From NCBI GenBank assembly GCA_017615545.1, contig JAFZZY010000008.1, forward strand, positions 1 through 64,000: a stretch of 64,000 nt of DNA. The letters run 5' to 3'. Shown here in pieces: positions 37,395 through 45,940 of the stretch (position 1 is its first letter; each line of letters opens with the position of its first letter). This DNA is from Lachnospiraceae bacterium. Lineage in GTDB: Bacteria > Bacillota > Clostridia > Lachnospirales > Lachnospiraceae. The notes beneath the pieces were generated by a model. That model ran no database searches and was not told the origin of the DNA. It saw nothing but the letters and a program-made list of their open reading frames with translations. The position numbers and the translations under genes were made by a program.

Positions 37395-38186
37395 CTACAC
37401 TAGTTCTTTTTTCTGATAACGCACCAACGTCAGCAAGAGCAACCCCGCACACAACGCCAGACTGATCACTGCAAAGATCGGACGGATCTCAGAATTCGTG
37501 ATCACCCAGCGGGAGTCCGCGAGTGTGAAAACGGAAATATACTTAAACCCTTCCACGGATTTTCCCATTTCGGAGATCACGTTCAGGATGTACGCGGCAA
37601 ATACCATGCCGATGCTGATTCCAAGCATCTTCTTCGTCTTATGGGTAAATGTGGATATGAACATGCCCAGCGCAAACAGCACGATGGACGGAAATATCGG
37701 GGTAATGCTCAAAAGCAGGAGTTGCGCATTATCCGGAGTTTCCGAGATATTCAGCGCGATCATATTGAACGCTCCGAGCAGGATGATCATGGACAGGATG
37801 TAGAACATCGAAACGAGGATCTTATCGATCACGACTTTTCGCCGGGAGATCGGCAACGCCGCCAGGTACTCGATCGTTTTTTCGCTCTCCTCTTTCAGCA
37901 GGATGTTCGACCCGAGCAGGCAGCTGTAGATGCCGACGATGAGGTACAGAAACACGAAACCCTCCGACTTCAGCCAGCCGAACGCGGTGTCCAGTCCCGC
38001 GATGTCCATGTTAAACGCCTTCAATATCTCCGGGGGAAATGCTTTCACCATCTCATCCACTTTGCTGCCATTTTCCCCGTTGATGATTGACGGGTAGACC
38101 ATGTAGATCAGCAAAAGGAGCACCAGCATGGTCCCGGTCCAGATGATAAAGCCCTTCAGATTGACTTTTAATTCACGTTTGATCAT
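37395..38186 (-). CDS. ABC-2 type transporter permease
   Basis: A 263-residue permease with six membrane helices (about 14-34, 80-100, 112-135, 150-175, 180-205, 235-257) and the conserved cytoplasmic stretch LLKEESEKTIEYLAALPISR found in ABC-2 exporters. It starts 1 nt after the ATPase stop. The exported substrate is unknown. Confidence 0.88.
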   Translation of the reverse strand: MIKRELKVNLKGFIIWTGTMLVLLLLIYMVYPSIINGENGSKVDEMVKAFPPEILKAFNMDIAGLDTAFGWLKSEGFVFLYLIVGIYSCLLGSNILLKEESEKTIEYLAALPISRRKVVIDKILVSMFYILSMIILLGAFNMIALNISETPDNAQLLLLSITPIFPSIVLFALGMFISTFTHKTKKMLGISIGMVFAAYILNVISEMGKSVEGFKYISVFTLADSRWVITNSEIRPIFAVISLALCAGLLLLTLVRYQKKELV

Positions 38187-38187
38187 C

Positions 38188-39087
38188 TCACCGCTCCTCC
38201 GTGTAATAATGCATAAACATCTCTTCGAGCGTCGCCTCTTCGATGAGGATCTTTTCGATACGATAATGCGACAGTTTTTTGATCAACTCGTCGTCCGGAA
38301 GCACGTTTGCAAACCGCACGGTATGATCCTCTTTTGAAAGCACTTTTACACCCAGATCCGACACAAGGGCATCGACGTCATTGGTGGTGACTGTCACGAA
38401 TTTCAGTTGCTTATCGCTGATCTCGTCGACCGGACCCGCTTTGATGAGTTCGCCGCCGCGGATGATGCCCACGCGGTCACAGATCCGCGAAACTTCGCTC
38501 AAAATATGCGTGGAATAAAAGACCGTGTTGCCTTTTTCACGCTCTTCTTTCAACAATTCATAAAACACGTTTTGCATAATGGGATCCAGGCCGCTCGTCG
38601 GCTCGTCCATAATGATGAGCTCCGGCCCGTGCATCAACGCCAATATGATTCCGACCTTCTTCAAGTTTCCCAGAGAAAGGTCTTCGATCTTCTTCGTCTC
38701 ATCGAGCTTCAACCGCTCGACCAGTTCTTTTCTTCTCTCGTGGATCCCGGCCGCATGCTCATACTTCCGGTAAAAAGTCTCGTGATGATCGAAGATGCCT
38801 TTGACGGTGAGATCATCATACAGAAAGACCTCACTCGGCAGGTAGCCGATCTTGCTTTTGGCGTCCACAGCGTCCCGGTCCAGTTCTTTTCCGTGAAACA
38901 AGACCGAGCCCGAATCCTTATTGATCAGATTCATGATCGAACGGATCGTCGTAGATTTTCCGGCTCCGTTCGGCCCAATAAAACCAAAGATCTCCCCCTT
39001 GTGTAAAGAAAGAGAGAGATCCTCAACCCCTTTTACCTTTCCGTAATACTTGGTAAGGTTTTTTATTTCAAGAATCATTTCTTGCAT
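38188..39087 (-). CDS. ABC-2 type transporter ATPase
   Basis: A 299-residue ATPase of the CcmA/drug-export group. Walker A GPNGAGKS (about 38-45), signature LSLGNLKKVG (a degenerate LSGGQ), Walker B LIIMDEPTSGLDP, and H-loop FYSTHILSE. The C-terminal 80 residues form the accessory domain usual in exporter ATPases. GGAG is 8 nt before the ATG. It works with the permease that follows. Confidence 0.92.
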   Translation of the reverse strand: MQEMILEIKNLTKYYGKVKGVEDLSLSLHKGEIFGFIGPNGAGKSTTIRSIMNLINKDSGSVLFHGKELDRDAVDAKSKIGYLPSEVFLYDDLTVKGIFDHHETFYRKYEHAAGIHERRKELVERLKLDETKKIEDLSLGNLKKVGIILALMHGPELIIMDEPTSGLDPIMQNVFYELLKEEREKGNTVFYSTHILSEVSRICDRVGIIRGGELIKAGPVDEISDKQLKFVTVTTNDVDALVSDLGVKVLSKEDHTVRFANVLPDDELIKKLSHYRIEKILIEEATLEEMFMHYYTEER

Positions 39088-39102
39088 GAATCCAACTCCA
39101 GA

Positions 39103-39477
39103 TCAGATTTCTGCCTTCCAAAGGCCGTGAAGATTACAATACTCGTAAGCAGCTACAGCGCTTTCGCCTTCTGCGAGAATAAATTCAGCCACGGGAGCCT
39201 CACCCGGCTTCAGGTTCTTCACCTGGTAACCATTCGTGGTCTCCAACAGGATAAACTGAATGTAATGCTCCGGGAGCATGGGATGCTGCACGGAACCGAC
39301 ACATACCGTAACTTTGCTTCCGTCTACGGTCACCGCAGGAACATGCTTCTCGAACGCAGCATCCGTTGTGTTTGCAACGATCTCCGTCATCTTCTCACCG
39401 CAGCACACGACCGGCACTCCGGAATCCTTAACCTTAATGATAATGTTCTTACAGTGGTTACAAATATAAAACTTCAT
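39103..39477 (-). CDS. dfx: Desulfoferrodoxin-type superoxide reductase
   Basis: A 124-residue two-iron superoxide reductase that turns superoxide into hydrogen peroxide without releasing oxygen, as needed by anaerobes. The N-terminal desulforedoxin centre uses Cys6, Cys9, Cys25 and Cys26. The catalytic iron site ligands are His45 (EKHVP), His65 and His71 (QHPMLPEHYI), Cys114 and His117 (YCNLHGLW); Lys44 is the active-site lysine. All key residues are present. AGGAGG lies 7 nt before the ATG. Peroxide made here could be removed by the peroxiredoxin at 9028. Confidence 0.94.
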   Translation of the reverse strand: MKFYICNHCKNIIIKVKDSGVPVVCCGEKMTEIVANTTDAAFEKHVPAVTVDGSKVTVCVGSVQHPMLPEHYIQFILLETTNGYQVKNLKPGEAPVAEFILAEGESAVAAYEYCNLHGLWKAEI

Positions 39478-39516
39478 GATAGATCCTCCTGTTTAAAATA
39501 ATATATTGGTATGAAC

Positions 39517-40911
39517 TTATATTCTTCTCTTCAATTCCGGATGGCGGTCGTAGAAGTCCCGCTTATCCCGGTACATAGCTTCGTCCGCGTTATGAAGAGC
39601 CACACGGATATCCTCGGATGCCGGACAGTAGTAGGTTCCGATCGCCATCCGCACATGTTTGGTCGCTTCACAATTCAAACGCAGTTTCAGCGTAAGACTG
39701 ATAAACTCTTCTTCTGTGTGACCTTCCACGAGTACCATGAATTCATCTCCGCCTACGCGGAAAATGCTGCACTCTGAGGTGTAGGTTGCGCGAAGTACAT
39801 CGGCCGCATCCTTCAGCAACTGATCGCCGGCCACGTGGCCTTCCTCATCGTTGACGTTCTTCAGGCCGTTCAGATCGGCAAATACAACGCCGTAGTTGCC
39901 GGTCAGGGGCGACGCTCCCGATACGATATCCGACACGCGGTTATTCATGGCATTACGATTATAGAGACCGGTCAAAAGGTCGGTATCGCTCAATATCTTC
40001 AGGCGGGTGAACAACTGACGGTTGGCGATCTCTGCTGCCAGAAGGAAGGTAGCTACTTCCAGGTTCGCCTTGATCGCAAGCGTGCGTTCACTGTTGAAAT
40101 TCGTCGCCATGATAAAGCCGATCGTTTCTCCGCCCGACTTCAGCGGGTAAAGCACCAGACTGTACACTCCGGAAGCTATCAGGGACTGATACCAAAGGTA
40201 ATCTTTATCTTTGATCTCTTCCAGTTCCTTTTCATTTTGGATGATGTAGCAGTTGCTTTCCGAAGTCATGCGATCCCAGATCTCGATGATCGGGAAGAAG
40301 AAGTCTGCCTGGAGCATCTCCCTGTCCATGACCACCTCGGTTTCCGCGACGCTCTCACAGAGCATAGTACTCGTACGTTTCTTAAAGTCCGTCAGGATGA
40401 TACAGCAACGGTTTGCTTCGCAGTCTAAGCGGATATCCCGGATGATCTCATCCATGGCCTGCTGGAAGTTCGTAGTATCCCGCAGACGAACACTGATAGA
40501 AAGCATCTGCATGGCCGTCTCCGGCGGAACATCTGCTAACCGCTCCGCGTCCAACTTCTCGGACATGTCATAAGAGAACAAATAGTAGCCCTTATTCGGT
40601 TCGTCCGAGATCAACGGAAGCATATAGATCTCCATCCACGCATGGTACTGGCCTGCATCCACATATGCATGGATCATCCGGTTTTCCGTTATACAGCGAT
40701 AACTCATCGCTTCATAATTCCGGTCAGCCGGGACATAGTTATAGTAAGGCCGTCCGGGCACAAAATCTTCACGGCGCGTATTAATGGTCGCCAAATACGC
40801 ATCATTGGCCGCCTCAAGAAGGATCTCTCCGCAAGATCCGTCCGGGTTTATGCCAACCGAAAGCACACTGGCCACATTTTTCAGATGCGATATGAATATG
40901 TCATAATTCAT
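39517..40911 (-). CDS. GGDEF diguanylate cyclase with GAF-like sensor
   Basis: A 464-residue cytoplasmic protein. The N-terminal half looks like a PAS-like domain (about 1-125) followed by a GAF-like domain (about 130-290, IGFIMATNF). The C-terminal GGDEF domain (about 295-464) has DLLTGLYNR, FADLNGLKNVND and the intact catalytic VGGDEF. The RxxD inhibitory site that normally lies five residues before GGDEF is absent, so product feedback is not expected. ATG 40911 has AAAGGAG 9 nt upstream; the in-frame GTG at 40932 would include the ribosome site. No transmembrane helices. Confidence 0.92.
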   Translation of the reverse strand: MNYDIFISHLKNVASVLSVGINPDGSCGEILLEAANDAYLATINTRREDFVPGRPYYNYVPADRNYEAMSYRCITENRMIHAYVDAGQYHAWMEIYMLPLISDEPNKGYYLFSYDMSEKLDAERLADVPPETAMQMLSISVRLRDTTNFQQAMDEIIRDIRLDCEANRCCIILTDFKKRTSTMLCESVAETEVVMDREMLQADFFFPIIEIWDRMTSESNCYIIQNEKELEEIKDKDYLWYQSLIASGVYSLVLYPLKSGGETIGFIMATNFNSERTLAIKANLEVATFLLAAEIANRQLFTRLKILSDTDLLTGLYNRNAMNNRVSDIVSGASPLTGNYGVVFADLNGLKNVNDEEGHVAGDQLLKDAADVLRATYTSECSIFRVGGDEFMVLVEGHTEEEFISLTLKLRLNCEATKHVRMAIGTYYCPASEDIRVALHNADEAMYRDKRDFYDRHPELKRRI

Positions 40912-41057
40912 TCGGAAAGTCTCCTTTCTCACTCCATATCAAACATATCTCAATTCCACGAACACTAACTAAACTACTCACTCAATGTCTTTCTACCATT
41001 ATACCAATTTCCAAAGCATCTTTCCACCTTTTTCTGAAGATTTTCACCATGTTTTTC

Positions 41058-41089
41058 AAAAAAGAGCGCGACCTGTCCGGTTGCGCTCT
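41058..41089 (-). terminator. Strong terminator at the promoter-distal end of the 41-kb array
   Basis: Stem of 11 bp (AGAGCGCAACC with GGTCGCGCTCT, one G-U pair), 5-nt loop and six T residues on the minus strand. It would end a transcript coming from the PAS gene through the array, so the array could lie in a 3' untranslated region or a separate RNA. Confidence 0.8.
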
Positions 41090-41114
41090 GTACCTTATGT
41101 TTTTTGCCGTGTTT

Positions 41115-41449
41115 TATGCCTAAATAGGGGCTATGGGTCCACCTTAGTCATTCCTTATCTTCTTCAGAGAAAGGCCACAACTCGCTTTTATGCCTAAAGC
41201 CTCAAATGAAGCAAGTTTTAGTCACTCAACTTCCGGTTTGATAGATTGTCCCGACTCACCATTTATGCCTAACCCCTCGAATACTCCAGCGGTTAGTCAA
41301 TTATTCTTGATTTGGTCAAATGAGTCCCTTCTTGAATTATACCTAAAGCGATGTCGTCAGGTCGATTTAGGCATAACTCCTCTCCTGCTTAAGATCATGC
41401 TCGTCTCTTTTGTATGACTAAGATGTGAGGGCAAGCGTGATTTAGTCAT
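41115..41449. repeat. Five phased inverted-repeat units, period 74-75 nt
   Basis: Left arms (plus strand, TATGCCTAA or one-base variants) start at 41115, 41189, 41264, 41338 and 41413. Right arms (TTAGTCA or TTAGGCA) start at 41144, 41218, 41293, 41367 and 41442. The gap between arms is exactly 20 nt in all five units, and gaps between units are 38 or 39 nt. Neither the 20-nt nor the 38-nt segments resemble each other. Unit periods are 74, 75, 74, 75. Units 4 and 5 show paired changes that keep the arms complementary (C with G, A with T). See the findings. Confidence 0.85.
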
Positions 41450-41496
41450 TTTTCTTGCTTCGGATCCGTTTTACTACATTCATCGGAAGTATCAAT

Positions 41497-41886
41497 TCAT
41501 TGTTTACTACTCAACAAATCGTACATTTTCATGGTCTCTCTGTTTCGATACTCATGCTTTTCATAATACGCGATCAGTTCGCCGGCGTCGTCACGCAGAG
41601 CGACCATGTATACATCTTTGTTTTCTTTCTCGTTGTAGAACGTGTAGACCAGATTGTTTTCTTTTGAAGCCCGAAACCAGTCCACAACTTTGCAGATCGT
41701 TTCTCTCGACTTCTCGTTATGGCAAGTGAGCAGGCTCTTCCCGAGCAGATCCTTGCCGCCCCACTTTGCATATCTGCCGACCGCTGCCGGGTTCATATAG
41801 ATGATCGTATGATCCAGGTCACAAATGACCACCGCTGCACGATCCGCCTCCAAAACACTTTTAAAGATCTTCTGTATATTCTCCAT
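41497..41886 (-). CDS. Single-domain PAS protein
   Basis: A 129-residue stand-alone PAS domain. Typical elements: AAVVICDLDHTIIYMNPAA, LLGKSLLTCHN, and the end strands VYMVALRDDAGELIAYYEKH. There is no output domain. Such proteins resemble the 'cheap sensor' PAS proteins of clostridia that bind haem, flavin or small ligands. It starts 3 nt after the stop of the cupin gene, so the two are co-translated. Confidence 0.85.
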   Translation of the reverse strand: MENIQKIFKSVLEADRAAVVICDLDHTIIYMNPAAVGRYAKWGGKDLLGKSLLTCHNEKSRETICKVVDWFRASKENNLVYTFYNEKENKDVYMVALRDDAGELIAYYEKHEYRNRETMKMYDLLSSKQ

Positions 41887-41889
41887 GTT

Positions 41890-42390
41890 TTATTCTCCGT
41901 CCAAATAGTTTACTTCCGAGTCGAGTTTGAAGGACTTCTGCATGCACTCCGCCAGGACGCGTACATTGCCCGAATCCGGATACAGGACAATGTCCGAGGG
42001 CGTGTAGGTGTCAATATCCAGATACGTCACCGGTTCGTCCGAAGTGTTCGTCAGCATGTGCGCGCCGTATTCGTTCGGCGGGAAGAAGGCCACATCGCCC
42101 GCGGTCACGACCCGGTCGCCGTCCGGCGTCCTAAGCGTCGCCGTGCCGGAAATGATGTAAAACATTTCTTCTCTCCCGAGATGCTGGTGGTACGGGTAGT
42201 TGCTCTGGCCCGGCATCAGCGTGTAGAACGCGACTGAAAGTTTCCCTTCGCCCGCTTTATACGGCGAGATCACCGTGCTCTTCAAAAAGCCGAACGAATG
42301 GCGGTGCTCCCCTTCCGGGTCGTACACCTGGTTCAGGTCGACCTCCTTATACTCGGCAGTCTTAAAGTTTTTGATCACGAAATCCTGCAT
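41890..42390 (-). CDS. Cupin-domain protein
   Basis: A 166-residue protein with a central cupin: the first metal motif is YPYHQHLGREEMFYIISG (two His, Glu), the second is VAFFPPNEYGAHML (His). Both motifs are intact, so a metal-binding beta-barrel is expected. The reaction is unknown; it could be a sugar isomerase, oxalate-type enzyme or a binder. AGGAGG is 6 nt before ATG 42390. An in-frame upstream extension to 42462 lacks a ribosome site and overlaps the acetyltransferase gene. Confidence 0.88.
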   Translation of the reverse strand: MQDFVIKNFKTAEYKEVDLNQVYDPEGEHRHSFGFLKSTVISPYKAGEGKLSVAFYTLMPGQSNYPYHQHLGREEMFYIISGTATLRTPDGDRVVTAGDVAFFPPNEYGAHMLTNTSDEPVTYLDIDTYTPSDIVLYPDSGNVRVLAECMQKSFKLDSEVNYLDGE

Positions 42391-42413
42391 ATTTCCTCCT
42401 AAACATCTGCGAA

Positions 42414-42875
42414 CTATCGCAGTGACATAACATAGATCTGGCACGGGTTCAGCTCGTCCCAATATGCCGGAAACACCTCGAACTCCTTAAAACCCAGCGC
42501 CCTGTAAAACAGGTTCGTCCTGTCATAATCCTCATAATGTCCCATCTGAACGGTCTTCACCTGCATGAAGGAATAGCCGCCGTCTACAGCCACTTTCTTC
42601 GCCTCGTCGAACATAGCCTTCCCGACGCCCGTCCTGTGATGATCCATAAGCACACCCATCACATGGATCTCCATGGTGTCTTTTCCTGTTTCTTTCAGGC
42701 ATAAAAAGCCCACCGGTTTCTCGCCGTCGAAAGCGGCGATCAAAGGAAGGTCTGCACTCTCTTTGATGTAGGCTTCACGCGTCTCGGGGACCCCAAACCA
42801 ATCGGGCAATGCTTCCAAGACCAGCCGCGTGATCTGCTGTTTTTCATTATCCTCGTTTATTACTCTGATATCCAT
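42414..42875 (-). CDS. GNAT acetyltransferase
   Basis: A 153-residue N-acetyltransferase. The acetyl-CoA motif is HHRTGVGKAMFDEA (V..VGVL strand before it: IHVMGVLMD), and the C-terminal LFYRALGFKEFE is the usual motif B. Substrate unknown. ATG 42875 has AAGGA 6 nt upstream and overlaps the end of the APH-like gene by 16 nt, so the two are translationally linked. Confidence 0.9.
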   Translation of the reverse strand: MDIRVINEDNEKQQITRLVLEALPDWFGVPETREAYIKESADLPLIAAFDGEKPVGFLCLKETGKDTMEIHVMGVLMDHHRTGVGKAMFDEAKKVAVDGGYSFMQVKTVQMGHYEDYDRTNLFYRALGFKEFEVFPAYWDELNPCQIYVMSLR

Positions 42876-43789
42876 ATTTTCCTTTCTGACATCAACGATC
42901 CGTTGTGTTTGATCCTGTTCCACAGGATCTCTTTTTGCTCCATTCCGAAATTGAGGATCTTCCACAGGGAGTCGACCGCATAGGGCCCGTAGGTCTGCAT
43001 GTACGATATGTGCATCTGTTCTGCGCCGTAAAAGATCAAGTCAAACTCTTCCCTCGAAACTCCCGCCTCGCCATAGTAACCCATCAAAAAACTCTCGGCC
43101 AGATCAAAGCGGTAATTCATCTCCTCGGTGTCATGGTTAAAGTCCACGTACTGCATGATGAACGGCCAACCGAGGTCCAGATACCGGCTGCCGATGCCGG
43201 AGTCATCCAGGTCGACAAATACCACCCTGCCGTCCTTATCGAGCATGGATTTATGCGGCCCCATGTCCGTGTGGACGAAGCATTGATCCAGCTTCTCAAA
43301 ATCAGGGATCGCGTCCAGGATCGCATCGAATTCCTTGACAAAGTCGCGGTCCCTGAACCACTCGTAGTAACCCTGTTTACTCTGGGTAAATGGCGACTTT
43401 TCCTGATATTCTTGTAACGCATGTAGCTTTCTGGCTGCCTGTCCTAATCTAAATTCATCCTCCGGAGTTTCTTCGAGTTGTCTTCCCTCGATAAACTCCA
43501 TAAGATAAAACCAATATCCGTGTTCGCAGATATAATACACTCCCGTCTTTGCGGGAAATACACGCGGCGCGAGGGCCTTTTCATTACCCAAAAACAGGTG
43601 CGCATGGACATTGCTTGAAATCGTAGTTTCCCGTGTTTCACACGAATAGCCTTTCAAAACAAAGCATTCGGAAGCGGTTATGATCTTGTATACCGGTCGG
43701 GCCGGGTCGTCCTTCAGCAGTTCTGCTGCGGAGCCCTCCAGTCCCCAACTCCGTAAGACGTTTTGTATCTGTTCTCCTATATTTTCCAT
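42860..43789 (-). CDS. APH-family phosphotransferase with altered catalytic loop
   Basis: A 309-residue member of the aminoglycoside phosphotransferase/choline kinase family. N-lobe lysine in CFVLKGY; catalytic loop FVHTDMGPHKSM (H173, D175); metal motif VFVDLDD (D193, D195). The usual HxDxxxxN pattern has Lys (K180) where Asn normally helps bind magnesium, so activity may be altered or lost. Fold and length fit a genuine family member. Position among ANT(6)-like and GNAT genes suggests a small-molecule modification cluster, but not necessarily antibiotic resistance. Confidence 0.88.
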   Translation of the reverse strand: MENIGEQIQNVLRSWGLEGSAAELLKDDPARPVYKIITASECFVLKGYSCETRETTISSNVHAHLFLGNEKALAPRVFPAKTGVYYICEHGYWFYLMEFIEGRQLEETPEDEFRLGQAARKLHALQEYQEKSPFTQSKQGYYEWFRDRDFVKEFDAILDAIPDFEKLDQCFVHTDMGPHKSMLDKDGRVVFVDLDDSGIGSRYLDLGWPFIMQYVDFNHDTEEMNYRFDLAESFLMGYYGEAGVSREEFDLIFYGAEQMHISYMQTYGPYAVDSLWKILNFGMEQKEILWNRIKHNGSLMSERKIWISE

Positions 43790-43814
43790 TGATATTCCCC
43801 CTAATTCAATTACA

Positions 43815-44696
43815 CTATTTCATGCTTTGTATCAACCTTAGCATGTTGATTTCCGTATCTTTCGGGTACGTGTAACCACAGTTTGCGGCGACTTCATTGC
43901 CGAGGAGGTTCCATAACTCAGCAACTGCATCAAACGCCGTCCAAATGCTCGCATAGTCTGCTGTCGGGTACGTCCGTTTATAAAGCGAAAAGCGTTCCTC
44001 TCCGAGCAGTTTTTCCATGTTGCTGTCCAGGATGCCCATGTCGACCGGCTGCCCCGCGCGCAGGAACAGGTCCCAGCGGATCATCCGGTTCAGGAGATCC
44101 CGCACTGCCACATTCAGGTAGAACATGGCGGAAGGCAGTTCTTTCCTCAAAGTATATTCGGCCAATGTCTTCATCACCCACCAGAACTCGTTGCACGCCG
44201 AAATAAAACCTTCCTCGGAAGGTTTTTCCGCAAACCATGTCTGTTTTTCGTCCAACCGTTCGATCACGGGCAATGCTCCATCCTTATCCAAAAGTTTCAG
44301 ATAGGTATCCCCGATCCAAACGTTTTCATGATCCGGTTCGCCATTGTATCTGGCCAGAAATGTGTCCCGGTCCACGACGTTGATCGCGATCGTAACGCCG
44401 TCGCTAAACACCATCAAATGCGCTTTCGTATCGTTCGGGAACATCTCCGGATAGTTCTTATCTCCCCGATAGAGCAGGATCCGCTCGCCGAAACAGCGCG
44501 CAAAGACATCACCTTCAAACTTCTGCGTATCTTTCACCACAAAGTAAAAGTTGTAGTAATCATACTCCCTCTTAGGCAGCAGATTCGTCCGAATGACTGC
44601 CCTTACAGCCTCGTCTTCGCCGGCAACCGCCAGCACGTTTTCGATAATTTCCTTCTCCGTTCTCATCCGCTCTTTCGGTATCTGCATGAATTTCAT
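43815..44696 (-). CDS. ANT(6)-like nucleotidyltransferase, probably inactive
   Basis: A 293-residue protein related to aminoglycoside 6-adenylyltransferases (AadE/AadK): MRTEKEIIENVL at the start, LMVFSDGVTIAINVVD and the helical half with FWWVMKTLAEYTLRKELP are the family hallmarks. In active enzymes the early segment reads EGSRTN followed by a DYD pair of metal-binding aspartates. Here the corresponding segments are VIRTN and YYNFYF: the GSR is lost and the two Asp are Tyr and Asn. Without them nucleotidyl transfer is unlikely, so this may be a decayed resistance gene or a ligand-binding derivative. A minor start choice exists (Met1 or Met11). Confidence 0.85.
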   Translation of the reverse strand: MKFMQIPKERMRTEKEIIENVLAVAGEDEAVRAVIRTNLLPKREYDYYNFYFVVKDTQKFEGDVFARCFGERILLYRGDKNYPEMFPNDTKAHLMVFSDGVTIAINVVDRDTFLARYNGEPDHENVWIGDTYLKLLDKDGALPVIERLDEKQTWFAEKPSEEGFISACNEFWWVMKTLAEYTLRKELPSAMFYLNVAVRDLLNRMIRWDLFLRAGQPVDMGILDSNMEKLLGEERFSLYKRTYPTADYASIWTAFDAVAELWNLLGNEVAANCGYTYPKDTEINMLRLIQSMK

Positions 44697-44714
44697 TTCC
44701 GTCCCTCAGTTCGG

Positions 44715-45923
44715 TCAATGCTTATCGTTCAAAAATCTCTCGGCTGCCGCCAGCTCTCTTTTGGATTCTTCCGACGTCAGGCTTTGCATCGCGTCTTCGT
44801 AGTTCATGAGAACGAGCTCCGAAATCTCCGATGCCTGCGCCTTCAGTTCCTGATCGTGGTATTCCGCCAAAAAGTGAACGTTCGTCTTCTTATCGTTCGG
44901 ACGGCCTTCGCGCGCCAGGAAGTGCTCATCCACTACCCGGAAACCATCGATCAGCACGACGTCCAGACCGGTTTCCTCTTTTACTTCCCGCAGTGCAGTC
45001 TCCTGCTCCGTCTCTCCGGCCTCCATGTGTCCCTTTGGGAAACCGCAAAAGGCCTGATAGATCCCGGTTCCGCGGGTCATCACGTATTTTCTGACGCCAT
45101 TTTCATATGTGAACACGATAGCCCCGCAGGATTTCTCATCTCTGCCGACAGGCCTGGCTACAAACATTCCATATTCCTTCGGAACGCTTAACACGCCATC
45201 CTTCATGTTCCGGAGGAATACCTCTCTCAGTGTCTCACGGGGGATCTGCGTCAGCGAAGTCATCCCGCCCAGGGAATAGGCATAGTCCACCAAATCGTCG
45301 ACATCGGTCACGGCCAGGCCGTCCTCATAGCGAAGCATTTCCACCTTAGAAAAGTACTTTCCGAGGATCTCGCTGCCATTTTGCAGGGTAAATGCCTTAC
45401 TTGCCGTATCCTTTACTCCATATTCGCCGAGAAGGGATGCCAGATACTCCACGATGCCGTGTTCGCCATAGGTCGCCGTATAGAATACACCTGTCTTTTT
45501 CAGGACTCTTCTGACTTCACGAAGTCCCTGATCCAGGTCCGGCACATGATAAAGCATCATATTTGCGATCACAACATCAAAGGTTTCATCTTCGTACGGA
45601 ATGTCCTGGATGTCGATCACGCGGTACTGTGTGTTCGGCCGGGATCCGAGGTTCGTCCGGATCGTCTCCACCATACCCTCGGAAAAATCCGACAGGATGA
45701 TCTCGCCGCACGCATCCAGTAGAGCCTCATGGCCCTTCCACATGGATCCGGTGCCGCAGCCGAGTTCCAGGACCTTCATGCCCTCTAAGATCCGGTAGTT
45801 GGAGTAGATCCAATTGGCAAATCCCATCTTGTTGGTCGAATATTTGTCATGAATAGAGATCCTGGTATTTAACCGGTCTGCTTTCGCATACTGGTCTTTT
45901 ACATCTTTTTCGTTATTGATCAT
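44715..45923 (-). CDS. SAM methyltransferase - NUDIX hydrolase fusion
   Basis: A 402-residue two-domain enzyme. Residues 1-255 form a class I methyltransferase: SAM motif I VLELGCGTGS (51-60), the acidic LSDFSEGMV, and VIANMMLYHVPD. Residues 262-402 form a NUDIX hydrolase with a full box (G298 HMEAGE, then REVKEETGL to 320) and FCGFPKGHME. The combination is not one I know as standard. Together with the NUDIX-GNAT fusion at 25987 it shows NUDIX fused to two different transfer domains in one window. Confidence 0.88.
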   Translation of the reverse strand: MINNEKDVKDQYAKADRLNTRISIHDKYSTNKMGFANWIYSNYRILEGMKVLELGCGTGSMWKGHEALLDACGEIILSDFSEGMVETIRTNLGSRPNTQYRVIDIQDIPYEDETFDVVIANMMLYHVPDLDQGLREVRRVLKKTGVFYTATYGEHGIVEYLASLLGEYGVKDTASKAFTLQNGSEILGKYFSKVEMLRYEDGLAVTDVDDLVDYAYSLGGMTSLTQIPRETLREVFLRNMKDGVLSVPKEYGMFVARPVGRDEKSCGAIVFTYENGVRKYVMTRGTGIYQAFCGFPKGHMEAGETEQETALREVKEETGLDVVLIDGFRVVDEHFLAREGRPNDKKTNVHFLAEYHDQELKAQASEISELVLMNYEDAMQSLTSEESKRELAAAERFLNDKH

Positions 45924-45940
45924 TTCGTTGGTTCCTTTTC

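Larger units (their letters stand above)
40912..41496. other. Gene-free interval with a repeat array and a terminator
   Basis: Almost 600 nt without a credible gene. It holds the promoter region of the GGDEF gene (40912-41050), a strong minus-strand terminator (41058-41089) and the phased inverted-repeat array 41115-41449. Short open frames on the plus strand here lack ribosome sites and similarity. Confidence 0.8.

Noticed and set aside
41115..41449. CRISPR array at 41 kb (36-nt unit, 38-nt gaps)
   Set aside because: The geometry is CRISPR-like, but the inner 20 nt of the units are not conserved; only 7-9 nt arms are, and no cas gene is near. Listed as a repeat array instead.
41115..41449. 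Integron attC array
   Set aside because: No RYYYAAC/GTTRRRY core sites, no gene cassettes and no integrase in view.
40985..41667. Small plus-strand open frames in the 41-kb gap
   Set aside because: They cross the repeat array, lack ribosome sites and resemble no protein.
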